Shown one piece after another: positions 11,781-22,067 of a stretch of 64,000 nt of DNA (its first letter is position 1; each line of letters opens with the position of its first letter). The stretch lies in the NCBI GenBank assembly GCA_023053685.1, contig JALIGW010000003.1, positions 146,062,665-146,126,664 on the forward strand, read 5' to 3'. The notes under the pieces were generated by a model that was not told the DNA's origin, searched no databases, and saw only the letters and a program-made list of their open reading frames with translations. Source of the DNA: Diadophis punctatus similis (taxonomy: Eukaryota > Chordata > Lepidosauria > Squamata > Dipsadidae). A program made the position numbers and the translations under genes.

Positions 11781-13354
11781 TTTATATCTACGGTTGATTT
11801 GTGAAAAGAACAGACAATCATGTTACTTGCCCCCAGATTTTTGTGGCAAATTTTGAGGGTTTGGATAGAAATAAGGGGGGATGGGATTGCATGCAACTTA
11901 TCCTTTCTCTTTTATCTATAGGTTTGAATTTCTACGAATGTAATAGTTTTCAAAAATGTTTTGAATATTAACGATCAAAGTCCCTTCAACCCCCTGTTTT
12001 GTACTGATGTTTTTGTGTATGTTTGAATGTACTGCTCATCTTTTGTTCTTTTTGTACTAGCTGCAAGTAATTTCCCTGCAGGTATTACATTATTTCCTAG
12101 ATCAGAAATACAATTTTATTGACATCATTTTCAGGATAGTTACTCCTGCTGAGGACTTTTTAAATAAGAGTGACAAAAATTGTCTTATGGAGTTCACAGA
12201 ACACCATGAGATATTTACTAGTTAGTCATGTGTTAGTGAAAAATTTATACCGTGACTAAGTTAACTCTAGTGGCAATAAGGGAATAACAAAAAGGATTTT
12301 TTCCTCACTTGATATTTGGGTGTGAAAGGCATTTGCAATAAGCAACAACAGCATAAACATTCCTAACACTACTTCTTGTGAACTTAGGTTACAATGTGAA
12401 ATAGACCTTTAACCTATTGCTTTGAAATAGAACTTTAGCCTATTGTTTTGGATCAAGGATTATTAGAACTAAAAATTCAACAATTTGGGGAAAAAAGTAT
12501 TAGGAAACATCTAGAGATTGCTGCAATGTTTAGCCTCCCACCCAATTTAACTTAAAAAAGAAGCTCAATTAAGCCTCTAGTTTGGAGTGTTCTGAGGCTT
12601 AATAAATTTTAAACAGCAGGTTCTGTTCATCCCAGTTCATATAATACAGTTTCCATTCTATCCATTCAGTTCTTATTTTAGTGCAACGACAGTAGCATAT
12701 TAAATGGACTTCTCCAGAGCAAAATTCATACCATAGACCCATCTAGTTTATCTCTACTTCTTTCTATATTTTATGTATTTATGTTAGTATTTCTTACTCT
12801 TGGTTCATATTTTCATTTTTTTTCCAGGAGCTTGGTTTGACAACTTAATTACCACAATTCACATGGGCCTGAAGACTTCATTCTTTAAGGCACCAGTGTT
12901 GTTAGAGGGAAGAAAATCACCTTTTGAATGGCCACATCTTGTGCCTTCTGTGTTCAAGAGTGATATGTGATAGATTTTTGATAGCATTGTCATTTTTTTT
13001 ATCAACCAGGGATGCTGAATGACTTTTTTTTAAACTTCAAGGACACTTTGGAAACAGGCACTGAAAACAACCAATAATGTGGCAATTGACATTAACTCAA
13101 TTTGGCTTCAGACCCAATCTGTAGCGTGGATTCTGACAACATTGAAGGAAGTCTTGTTTTCCTCAGGCTGGGATTTAGATTATACTGGTATCAATCTGGG
13201 CTATGGACACAAAATAAATCCATCCCAAAAGCTGACTAATGGCTGCCCAAATGCTACTTTCTCAGATCTAGGAGAGATTGAAAGGCCAACTCTATACCAC
13301 TGAGAAAAATGACAGTACAACTGCAGGCTCTGACCCCAAGCCACAGCTAGAGTA
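11781..13354. other. 1.6-kb stretch without recognised features
   Basis: AT-rich. A polypyrimidine tract ending TTTTTCCAG near 12815-12829 looks like a splice acceptor, but the following sequence has stops in all frames within a short distance. No repeat family is recognised. Confidence 0.4.
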
Positions 13355-13362
13355 CCCTAGGA

Positions 13363-13547
13363 CAGGGTCCCCAACTCCCAGTCCAGGGACCGGCACTGGT
13401 CTGTGGCATGCAGCAACCAGTCCACACAAACAGCGAAAACCCATCTGTGGGATGCAGGCAACACACAAAACCATGCCCTCTCTGGTCCCTGGAAAAACCT
13501 TTCTCCGTGGAACTGGTCTCTGGTGTCCAAAAGGTTGGGGGATGCTG
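13363..13547. mobile_element. hAT MITE, CAGGGTCCCCAACTCC family (copy 1)
   Basis: The left end is CAGGGTCCCCAACTCCCAGT. The right end CCAAAAGGTTGGGGGATGCTG is its diverged inverse. The flanks CCCTAGGA (13355-13362) and CACTAGGA (13548-13555) match at 7 of 8. The inner block CACAAAACCATGCCCTCTC is shared with the copy at 49.4 kb. It is 185 bp and non-coding. Confidence 0.85.
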
Positions 13548-13696
13548 CACTAGGAGATTTTTGTCTACAGTGTCTGCATGCTTCAACTATCTTATCGATG
13601 ATAAGAACTGGACAATTCCAACAATACTTTGGATGTTATAGTAAGGCTTATAGTAATAGGATGCATACAGTAGAGACCTGCCCATGGTATCACAAG

Positions 13697-14001
13697 CAGT
13701 GGTGGGATTCAAATTTTTTTTACTATCGGTTCTGTGGGCATGGCTTGGTGGCCTTGGTGTGACTTGGTGGGCATGGTTTGGTGGGCGTGGCAGGGGAAGG
13801 ATACTGCAAAGTCTCCATTCCTGCCCCACTCCAGGGGAAGGTTACTGCAAAATCCCCATTTCCTTCAGATCAGCTGGGACTCAAGGAGGCAGAGAATAGA
13901 TGGGGCCAGTCAAAGGTGGTATTTACCGGTTCTCCGAACTATTCAAAATTTCCGCTACCGGTTCTCCAGAGCTGGTCAGAACCTGCTGAAACCCACCTCT
14001 G
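13697..14001. mobile_element. hAT MITE, CAGTGGTGGGATTCA family with 41-bp internal repeat (copy 1)
   Basis: The ends CAGTGGTGGGATTCAAATTT and GCTGAAACCCACCTCTG are inverted repeats. The exact 8-bp duplication ATCACAAG is at 13689-13696 and 14002-14009. Inside lie about two copies of a 41-bp unit (GGGGAAGGATACTGCAAA and its neighbour) and the ACCGGTTCTCC palindromic region. Confidence 0.95.
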
Positions 14002-14025
14002 ATCACAAGTTATAATTCCATAGAA

Positions 14026-15043
14026 TACCATATTTTTCGGAGTATAAGACGCACCGAAGTATAAGACGCACCTTAGTTTTGGGGGAGGAAAACAAGGGAA
14101 AAAGGCCTCTGCCTCCAAGCAATTTGCCAAACAGCAAACAACAAACAGCACAGATGATATACACTGTTTGCTGTGTATTTCTGTGCATGTGTGCCTGACC
14201 CATAGAAATAGCAAAGAATTGGAGAAATGTACATTATGCCAGAAAGTTTTCTTAAATGTAGTCACACTAACTCTTCCCAATTATTTAAATAGATCTACTC
14301 CAAGGTAACTAAACTCTAATACTAAACAGGACACTGTTACATTTCATACTATACTTGTACAGAGCTGTTAAAATTAATTAAAATTTCTGGAAGTATACAT
14401 TATTCTCTATTATTTAAAAGAAGATACAATAGCACTGGGCCTCTTCAGAGCAAGCATTTATTTTAAAAAGCTTCTTTATTTTGTTAAGTTGTCTAGATTT
14501 ACAGGGATCTCCAACCTTGGCAACTTTAAGACTTGTGGACTTCAACTCCCAGAATTCCACAGCCAGCAAAGCTAACAAAGCTGGCTGTTGAATTCTGGGA
14601 GTTGAAGTCCACAAGTCTTAAAGTTGCCAAGGTTGGAGACCCCTGGCTCTAGAACAATAATAAAGCAGTCTTTAAAAAATAAGTCTAATAATTTGAACAT
14701 TCTACAGACATTTATAGTTATTCACTTACCCCTTTGCAGCCAGTTCAGCAAAAATAAAAACATGCGTGTCTCTCCCAGCTACTTGCCTCTTTGCAGTTAG
14801 TTTCACTTTCATTTTCCCACATGGCAAACCTAATCAGCTGTTCGTCGGGAAACTGCTACTGACTTGCTTGGCTTTACAGGCTCTTCCCTCTTTCCTGCAA
14901 GCAGGTAAATTGCTGGAAGACAGAGGCCAAAGGGTGGGGGTGGCTGGGTGGCTGGGGCTACATTCGGTGTATAAGATGCACCCAAGTTTTCACCCTCTTT
15001 TGGGGGGTAAAAAGGTGCGTCCTATACTCCGAAAAATACGGTA
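14026..15043. mobile_element. 1-kb inverted-repeat element, TATTTTTCGGAGTATAAGACG family (copy 1)
   Basis: The left end TACCATATTTTTCGGAGTAT and the right end ATACTCCGAAAAATACGGTA are inverted repeats; a second, inner terminal motif ATTCGGTGTATAAGATGCAC lies before the right end. The body is alignable by eye with 27569-28560 (shared AAACAGCAAACA, TACACTGTTTGCTGTGTATT, GCCTGACCCATAGAAATAGC). A hairpin MITE (14502-14645) sits inside and is absent from the other copy. A TA target duplication fits both ends, but the superfamily is not certain. No transposase frame is visible. Confidence 0.85.
14502..14645. mobile_element. Hairpin hAT-like MITE, CTCCAACCTTGGCAACTTTA family (copy 1)
   Basis: The element is nearly one long inverted repeat of about 60-bp arms: CAGGGATCTCCAACCTTGGC at the left and GCCAAGGTTGGAGACCCCTG at the right. 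The paralogous locus near 28071 reads GTTGTCTAGAACAATAATAA with no insert, giving an empty site for comparison. Confidence 0.92.
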
Positions 15044-15940
15044 TATAGAAAAACTAGGATAACAGAAGCTCATAAATGTGCCAATTTATTAAGCATTGAT
15101 GATCATCTGCATGTTGAATAGTCTATTGTTATACCTTGGATGTTCCTTCTGTTTTCATTTTTACTGTCCATTTTTCCCAGTGTGAAATGATATTTTTCTT
15201 CTTATACTGCCAGATTTATCCAATGCAGTAAAGAAATGTTTCATGCATTTCACTGCTTCCACTATCTATCCAAATTCAGATCTATTAGACTTTATAGCAG
15301 AAGCACTAAAGTGTGACTATCTGTCAGATTCTTGAACTCAAATCAAGCCTCATTTTTTTCCTCTTGCAAAAGGAAATGTGTACAATATGAATGTCAAATT
15401 CATTTATTCAGTTATTGGAATAACTGAATGTAATATATGTAAATTTAGAAGAATGAAATAAGTAGACTTCCCATTATTTCTGAACAGCATATGAATCATG
15501 AATAAAATCCTTGAGATGTTTGGAGATGTACCAATATGGTATCAACAATGTTGCACAGGAGGCACATTCTGAGAAACATATTATGCAAATAATGTGATAA
15601 AAAGGGGAAACCAGGTCGTCCTCATATTGTTACATTAAATGAAGACAATAAAATCTTGTTTATGAAGTTCTGTAGCCTCTGGTAGCAATAACAATTTGAT
15701 TAGTAATTGGACAGATGCAAGAGTAAATAAATATTCTTCTACCCTGGTTAACAATTTATTTGTAACTAGATAATGTCTAACCCTTTGGGTCATTGTTTCA
15801 GAAATACTTTGTTACCTAGCCAAAGAAACCGGAAGACCACAGATGGTTAAACAAACAATGGGAGTGAGGACAACTTCTGACTTCCTGCTGCTTTCTCCAT
15901 TGAATTTCCTTGTGGGAAGCTAGTGGTGAATGTCAGAAAC
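15044..15940. other. No recognised feature
   Basis: AT-rich sequence between an inverted-repeat element and a CCTT array; no motif recognised. Confidence 0.45.
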
Positions 15941-16087
15941 CCTTCCTTCCTTCCTTCCTTCCTTCCTTCCTTCCTTCCTTCCTTCCTTCCTTCCTTCCTT
16001 CCTTCCTTCCTTCCTTCCTTCCTTCCTTCCTTCCTTCCTCCCATCCCCTCCCATCCCCTCCCATCCCCTCCCATCCCATCCCATCCC
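15941..16087. repeat. (CCTT)n array followed by a TCCCATCCCC decamer array
   Basis: About 25 CCTT units run to 16039, then four to five units of TCCCATCCCC, degrading to CATCC pentamers. Long frames through this region on both strands translate the repeat only. Confidence 0.96.
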
Positions 16088-16443
16088 TCTGTGCTTCTCT
16101 CCCTGTTCCCTCTTCCCTTCCCTGCATTTTCCTGCCCTATCAAAAGATAACTGGCTGCTTCTGGTGGGAGACGGAGTGAAGGATTGCACAAGTGGCTGGG
16201 AAACTATCAGGGAATATTGAAAATGAGGATCATGTGACCATGGCAGAGAAGCAGTAGCATTGAAGCTGTAGTAACATGGCAGTGCTGCAGCAGCCACTAG
16301 TTCCCTAGATTTAATCTCCATAGGAGTAATGATTTCCAGATGTTTGAAGTTAACCCCTCTGGGTACTTTTTTTTTATATTTGCCCTCTGATGCAGCATTT
16401 TGAAGTTTACTAAGCATCAAACAGACAAAGACTTTTAGTACTA

Positions 16444-17232
16444 CAGGTAGTCCTCAAACTTAACAACCATCATTGAGCCCCCAATCATGGTCTTAAGACA
16501 TTGCAGTCATTAAGCAGATCACCATGGGAGCGTGCCCAATTCTATAACTTTTTTTTGTAGTGGTTGTTAAGTGAACACCATGCTCATTAAGAAAATCTGT
16601 TTTATCCAATGGTCATTTTTTTTTTGCTGGAAGCCAGAAGTATACAGTAGAAATTAGCAACAAAAAAAGTCAATTATTTGTGGTCATGTGAGATGCCGCA
16701 AAAATCCGTAAAGGAGAGCCAGTTGTCAAGCAGTCACATGACTAGTGGCAGTAAAGGTGAGCCAGTAAAATACAATCACATGACTGGGGCAGTGGTGGGT
16801 TCCTACCGATGCTGTGCGGGACACCGCACCGGTAGGAGCTCGGCGATGATGTCATTTTTAGGCGCTTTTTCCGGCTTCTCCGCGTCCTGAGCTGTCAGAA
16901 AAAAGATCTCCCATCCACCCTTGTTTTAATAGCGACCTTTATTCCTCCTCCAAAGCACAGCTGAGAAGCTCCTCAGCTGTGTTTCGGCTTGTAATGTCAT
17001 CCTAAGCATGCGCGGAAGTGAAATTGCCCGATGGAACGCGAGTTCATTTCTGCGCATGCTTGTGATGCACACCGGTAGCAAAAATAACCAGACCCCTCTG
17101 CTGGACTGGGGGGGGGGTATGTGCAGTCATTTTAACTTCAAAAATCTGTGTCTTGTGGGGGGGGATTACAACAGATCCTGTTGTAACTTTGAACAATTGC
17201 TAAGCAACTTATTGTAAGTTGAGGATTATCTG
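16444..17232. mobile_element. Relic MITE, CAGGTAGTCCTCAACTTA family, split by a hAT element
   Basis: The left end CAGGTAGTCCTCAAACTTAA and right end TTGTAAGTTGAGGATTATCT are imperfect inverted repeats. TTAACAACC, GTTAAGTGAA, GTCACATGA and CTAAGCAACTTA motifs are typical of this family. The GC-rich hAT element at 16790-17103 interrupts it. The flanking duplication is not clear, so it is old. Confidence 0.75.
16790..17103. mobile_element. hAT element related to the CAGGGGTGGGTTCC family
   Basis: It starts CAGTGGTGGGTTCCTACCG and ends AGACCCCTCTGCTG. GACTGGGG flanks both sides (16782-16789, 17104-17111), though the G-run lowers the weight of that match. Internal AAGCACAGCTGAGAAGCTCC and AGCATGCGCGGAAG blocks are shared with the elements at 48956 and 58116. 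Confidence 0.75.
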
Positions 17233-18206
17233 TGTATAGATCAGGCACAAGAATGAGAATTTTGTAAAGGACTGAAGGACAATTTCAAGATATCTTCAAG
17301 ATTTTATTCTTTGTAACCACTATGCACTCTGACATGCAATTCCAGGACAGGAGCCAAAATGCTCTATAGAAAAATGAGCAAATGTTTGGGGGGTTAGTGG
17401 CTATACCAAAATGAGAAAAATGAAGGTTATGATGGGAATTCCATTACCTTTCTCACTTGGAGTGAAGTTCAGCTTATTTTAGACTTTAACTTAAAGCTTT
17501 TGTGAGTGTCTTACCTTGAAACAGGTGGAAACCATGTCATTAAATTGTATCAATTGAGTTGGAAGAGATTTTATGAGATGGTAGATTTGGGGACAGTGGG
17601 TTATTCTGACCTGGATCAAATTGAGAATTCATTTGTCACACCGGTTCCCCAGAAAAAGGAGAAAGCATCAAAAAAGATTATATATATATATATATAAAGA
17701 CCTAGAAAGATACTTTAGAAATTGTTGTAACAAGAGACAGAGAGAGAAAGGGGGGCAGGCAACTTGGATAAGAATGAATTCTTTTCTTTTACATGGATTT
17801 TGATGAAGAAAAACAGTCATCATTTAATCTTGCCTCCAAAATAATTGGAAATCTACCAGCATACATAGTTATTTCTTCATCTTTATACTATACTATGTTA
17901 TAGTAAAATGCTGAAAAGAGACATGGGTTCAGTTGACCTATGTTTAAGTCCTCATTCAATTACTCTATATTGCTCTTATGCAGGGGGGGGGGCGATATTC
18001 TTTGAGTTTCCAGAGAAAAGCTGAATGATAAATGTAATAAAAGTTTTATTTATTTCAACATTTTAAAATAATAAGGTAGCAATTACAAACAAAGCCCAGG
18101 CCCACCATCTGGACCAAAAGTTTTTTTGGAACAGAAGTAACAATAAAAAGAAAGCAAGGTGGAAAGACCCCATATCTCAAAGGGCAAAGTATTCCATAAT
18201 GTGGAT
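17233..18206. other. No recognised feature
   Basis: Ordinary sequence with a short (AT)8 near 17680 and a G-run near 17982. Nothing else recognised. Confidence 0.45.
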
Positions 18207-18442
18207 CAGGGGTGAAATCCAGCAGGTTCTCCGGTTCTGGAGAACTGGTAGCGGAAATTTTGAGTAGTTCGGAGAACCAGCAAATACCACCTCTGGCTGG
18301 CCCCAGAGTGGGATGGGAATGGAGATTTTGCAGTATCCTTCCCCTGGAGTGGGGTGGGAATGGAGATTTTGCAATATCCTTCCCCTGGAGTGGGGTAGGA
18401 ATGGAGATTTTGCAGTAACCTTCCCCTGAAGTGGGGTGGAAA
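18207..18442. mobile_element. hAT MITE, CAGTGGTGGGATTCA family (copy 2), three 41-bp units, right end lost
   Basis: In inverted orientation relative to the 13.7-kb copy, it starts CAGGGGTGAAATCCAGCAGG and contains the ACTGGTAGCGGAAATTTTGA block. Three tandem 41-bp units begin at 18307, 18348 and 18389 (core GGAATGGAGATTTTGC), with a fourth partial at 18430. The far inverted repeat is missing and the sequence runs straight into another hAT fragment at 18444. Confidence 0.88.
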
Positions 18443-18443
18443 T

Positions 18444-18538
18444 CAGGGGTGGGTTCCACTTACCTTCCCCACTGGTTCACATCGCAACATTTTGACCATG
18501 TGCGCTCGCTCCACTCGCACGTGCGCACACGTCCCAAC
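18444..18538. mobile_element. hAT fragment, CAGGGGTGGGTTCC family
   Basis: The start CAGGGGTGGGTTCCACTTAC and the GCGCACACGTCCC block match the left 95 bp of the element at 48956. The rest is missing where sequence related to Gypsy pol begins, so a deletion probably joined the two. Confidence 0.8.
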
Positions 18539-18539
18539 A

Positions 18540-20754
18540 GCATTGGAGATCAAAACATCCTTAATGACTTGGCAGGCTTTGGCTTCCCTAGAACCCCAAT
18601 GCCATGAAGTCCAATAGCCGGTGCAGAGGCTCAGTCAGGGAAGCCTTATGTGGCAGAAAAATGATGTAAAAATTAAGCAGCCCCAGGAATGCCTGCAGTT
18701 CTGCTTTAGATGACAGGGTGGGTGCCTTTTTAATGGCCTTAACCTTAGTAGGTGTGGGATGGAGACCCCTGGCATCAATAAGGAACCCTAAAAACTCAAC
18801 CTGAGGAACCCCTATCTTGCATTTTTCCCTCTTCAGTTTTTGCCCTGTGTTTCTGAAATGAAGCAGCACAGCCCTAAACCTATTGATGAGCTCAGCCTGA
18901 TTGGTGGCAGAGATCAGGACATCATCAAAATAGGTTACCACACCTTGCAGCCCCTGGAGCAGCCACTCCATTAGGCTCTGTGAAATGCCTGGGGCAACAC
19001 TCACCCCAAATTGGAGGTGCTTGCATTTAAATGCTGCACAGTGGGTGACAATCACCTGAGCCATGGCAGTAGCTTCATCCACCAGGAGCTGCTGGTATGC
19101 TTGCACAAGGTCCAGCTTGGCAAATATGGTACCCTGGCCTAAAGAGTGAAGAAGGTGTTGAACCACAGGCACTGGGTAGGAGTTGGCTTGAAGGGCTTTA
19201 TTAATAGTGCCCTTATAATCAGCATAGATTCTGATTGAGCCATCCTGCTTAATTGGAATCACAATATGGCTTTCTCAATTTGAGAGGTCAATCGCTTCTA
19301 AGACCCTTTGGGCAATAAGCTTATCTAGCTCCTGATCCACTTTGGGGCAGAGCGCAAATGGCACCCTTCTAGGTTTCAAGTGGATAGGCGCTACCTGGGG
19401 GTCCAAATTAAACGAAATGGGGTTCCCCTTATATTTACCCAGGCTGTTGTCAAAGATGTCTGCGAATTCTCTGGCCAGCATGCTGAAAGCATCGGTGCTT
19501 GTCGTGTGGATGCCAGATATGTTGAGGCCAAGTGCTGCGAACCACTCCAGGCCCAGGAGGCTGGGCAGGTTGTGGTTGACAATTATTAGAGGGAGGTGAC
19601 CGGAGAAGGTTCCGCAGTTTACAGCGAAGGTGCCACAGCCCACTATTGGAATGGACTTGCTTTGGTAGTCCTTAAGGGTTACTGGGCAAGGCTTGAGGCT
19701 GCGTTTTGAGAAGTGAGGTATCAGCTGCTGGAGGGTAGCCCATGAGATCAGGGATTTTGAAGAGCTGGTGTCCACCTCCATCTTGCAGGGCACCCCCTCT
19801 AACTTTACTGTGGGGTAAAGTTTACTGGTAGCCGAGGCCACTGTGGCCTTGCTGATGCCCATAAGTCGAGGTCGGTGAACCCAGGAGATTGCAAAACAGT
19901 CTTCCCATCGCTTTTGGGGTCTTTTGTCCATTTTCTTATAGTTAGTGGGCTCGGCTGGTGAGTCAGAGGCTGGCAAGGCAGCTCTGCATACTCGCGACAA
20001 GTGTCCCTTCTTGATGCAACGGTGGCAGATGGCAGTTTTAAATCTGCAGTCAGACCTGTTATGGTTCCCGCCACAACCTAAACAGCTAGTCTGAGGTGAT
20101 CTGATGGCTGGAGTCCATTTTCTCTGTGATGTTTTAAGGTGATTCACGTCCTCCTCATCGTCTGAGGGTTCATTGTTTTCGGCTTCTTCATAGTGGATGG
20201 CTTGATTCCTTCTGGCTAGGGTGGTCGAAGGCTGGGACTGCTGGATCTCTGCAGCTGATTTGTCTGACATTTGAGATGCTCTGGCTTCATCCAGCACTGT
20301 CTGGAGATTCAGCTCAGTGCGGGCCAGCAAGTGACGCTGAAGTTGCAGATCTCTCACCACGCAGACAAGTTGGTCTGGCAGAAGGTTGTCTAAATCATGG
20401 AAGTTGCAATTTAGGGCAGCTGTCCAAAGGGAGGCCATGTATTCGTTGATGGATTCCCCTTCTCTCTGTGTTCTCTGATGGAACGTGTGCCATCTGGCGA
20501 TGCCTGAGGGAGCTGGAGAATAGTGGTTCTTCAGTTTCTTCAAGAGGGTCTCCCACGGCACGGTGTATACTGGCTGAGGGGCAGTCAGGGCTTGAGCCAT
20601 CACGTACATCTCCTGGCCACAGGAGCTGAGCAAATAGTCCCTTTTTCGAGCGCTAGACAGCTCTGTGAAATTGTTAGCCTGCAGGACACACTCGAACCAT
20701 GCGAGGTGGTCATCCCAGGTTTCAGTGGCTGGCGAACGTGGGCAGAGTAGCCAT
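18540..20754 (-). pseudogene. Ty3/Gypsy gag-protease-RT relic (single frame, broken)
   Basis: Reading on the minus strand, an ATG at 20754 opens a gag frame that soon needs a frameshift before continuing from about 20725. The frame then stays open to an in-frame TGA at 19275-19277 and resumes in the same frame to 18588. Gag has an N-terminal helical region and, near 20090-19990, two zinc knuckles: CX2CX3HX4C and CX2CX4HX4C. The protease motif at about 19780 reads VDTSSS, where the family has a DTGSS-like motif, so a glycine has been lost. RT motifs follow: FAKLDL, LQFGVSVAPG and the catalytic YFDD near 18935. Beyond 18588 the frame breaks and homology fades by about 18540. RNase H and integrase are absent. 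The protein would act in cytoplasmic particles; this copy is dead. Gag resembles Mag-lineage Gypsy gag (inference). Confidence 0.92.
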
Positions 20755-20904
20755 CCTTATAAGGATGAAGCTTGGGAGATAGTCTTGATGTGACTTCTCA
20801 TTGCCTGACTAGTGACAGGAGGCAGCGCTCAGCTCAGCGTGCTTCAGCTCTGTCAGTGACTTCAGCTAGCCGTGGCCTCAGTCCAATCCCACCTTCATCA
20901 CCAG
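20755..20904 (-). promoter_or_regulatory. Gypsy leader between LTR and gag
   Basis: About 150 bp of untranslated leader separate the LTR end from the gag ATG. It includes GAGCTGAAGCACGCTGAGCT-type repeats and no long frame, and its first bases form the presumed primer-binding site. Confidence 0.6.
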
Positions 20905-21178
20905 TGTTCTAAATGAAGAACCTGAGTGGGCAGGAACTGAGGTGAGGCAGGTTGTGCCAAGAAAACAGCCTTTATTGCTAACAGACATAACAAGGCAATT
21001 CTGAACGGCAACAACAACATGTGCCGGCTAACAGTTCCTTTATATAGGAGCTGTCACACAGGTGGACCAATAGCGGGACTTTATTTTCCCGCCTGCCAGC
21101 TGCTCATGTCTTAGCCAATCAGAAGTGACCTGAATCTGGCATGGCTTTTGGCAGCATCGTAAGTCCAAGGATTTAACA
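20905..21178 (-). mobile_element. 5' LTR of the Gypsy element
   Basis: On the minus strand the LTR begins TGTTAAATCCTTGG (21178) and ends TTTAGAACA (20905), so the termini are TGTT...AACA. It holds a TATA box CTATATAAAGG at 21037-21048 and a polyadenylation signal AATAAA at 20971-20976. ATTGGCTAAGA and ATTGGTCCACC are CCAAT-type upstream motifs. The sequence just inside (20885-20904, CTGGTGATGAAGG on the minus strand) is where a tRNA primer site would sit. No partner LTR exists in the window, consistent with the lost 3' half. Confidence 0.85.
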
Positions 21179-21239
21179 GGTGGGGACAGAAGCAAAATGA
21201 AGAAGAAGAAAAAAGAAGAGCAAGTAGCTTAAACTGGAA

Positions 21240-21675
21240 AGAAGATTTTTAGATTTTTAGATTTATTATTAGAGTTGGAAGGGACCTTGTAGGTCATCTA
21301 GTCCAACTCCCTGCTCAAGCAGGAGTTCCTACACCATTTGAGACAGATGGCAGTCCAGTCTCTCCTTGAAGGTTGCAAGTGTTGGGGCTCTCATGACCTC
21401 TGCTGGCAAGCTGTTCCACTGGTTGATCGCTCTCACTGTCAGAAAGTTTCTCCTCACTTCCAGGTTGAATCTCTCCTTGGTCAGCTTCCATCCGTTATTC
21501 CTTGTTTGGCTTTCTGGTGCCATAGAGAACAGCCTGACCCCCTCCTCTCTGTGGCATCCCCTCAAGAATTGAAACACTGCTATCATGTCACCCCTGGTCC
21601 TTCTCTTCGCTAGACTGGCCAAGCTCAGTTCCTGCAACCGCTCTTCGTATGTTTTATTTTCCAGACCCTTTATCA
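21240..21675 (-). pseudogene. CR1 LINE, ORF2 C-terminus and short 3' UTR
   Basis: The 115-residue frame at 21329-21676 (minus) has the CR1 C-terminal hallmarks: a RRTRGDMIAVF block near residue 26, RLFSMAPES near 49, FNLEVRRNFLTVRAINQWNS at 68-87 and LPAEVMRAPTLATFKERLD after it, then a stop. The 3' UTR holds the AGTTGGAAGGGACC/GTAGGTCATCTAGTCCAAC block, and the end is an ATCTAAAA-type tail at 21240-21265. It is 5'-truncated at the ATATGAAA array. The frame is intact, so it is younger than the CR1 copy at 25 kb. Confidence 0.92.
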
Positions 21676-21758
21676 AATGAAAATATGAAAATATGAAAAT
21701 ATGAAAATATGAAAATATGAAAATATGAAAATATGAAAATATGAAAATATGAAAATGA
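21676..21758. repeat. (ATATGAAA)n octamer array
   Basis: Nine to ten tandem AAAATATG octamers lie at the 5' truncation point of the CR1 copy. Confidence 0.95.
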
Positions 21759-21823
21759 AAGAAAAAATGGAATAGAAATTGAACAGTTGATTTGTTTTGA
21801 AAATCTTAACTCTTGGTCCAAAT

Positions 21824-22067
21824 CAGTGGTGGGATTCAAAATTTTTTTACTACTGGTTCTCTGAGCATGGTGGGCATGGTTGGTGGGCATGGCAGGGGAA
21901 GGATACTGCAAAATCTCCATTTCCTCCCGATCAGCTGGGACTCGGGAGACAGAGAATAGATGGGGGCGGGGCCAGTCAGAGGTGGTATTTACCGGTTCTC
22001 CAAACTACTCAAAATTTCCACTACCGGTTCTCCAGAACTGGGCAGAATCTGCTGAAACCCACCTCTG
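21824..22067. mobile_element. hAT MITE, CAGTGGTGGGATTCA family (copy 3), one 41-bp unit
   Basis: The ends CAGTGGTGGGATTCAAAATT and TGCTGAAACCCACCTCTG are inverted repeats. The flanks GTCCAAAT and GTCAAATC are similar but offset by one base. Only one copy of the internal 41-bp unit is present, making this 244-bp copy the short form. Confidence 0.9.

Noticed and set aside
12815..12990. Splice-acceptor-like tract (T-rich, ending TTTTTCCAG) that might begin a host exon
   Set aside because: The downstream sequence has stops in each frame within a short distance, there is no matching donor, and no protein motif appears.
15847..16420. Frames rich in KEGR or LPSF repeats on both strands
   Set aside because: They are translations of the CCTT array; the non-repeat ends have no recognisable motif.
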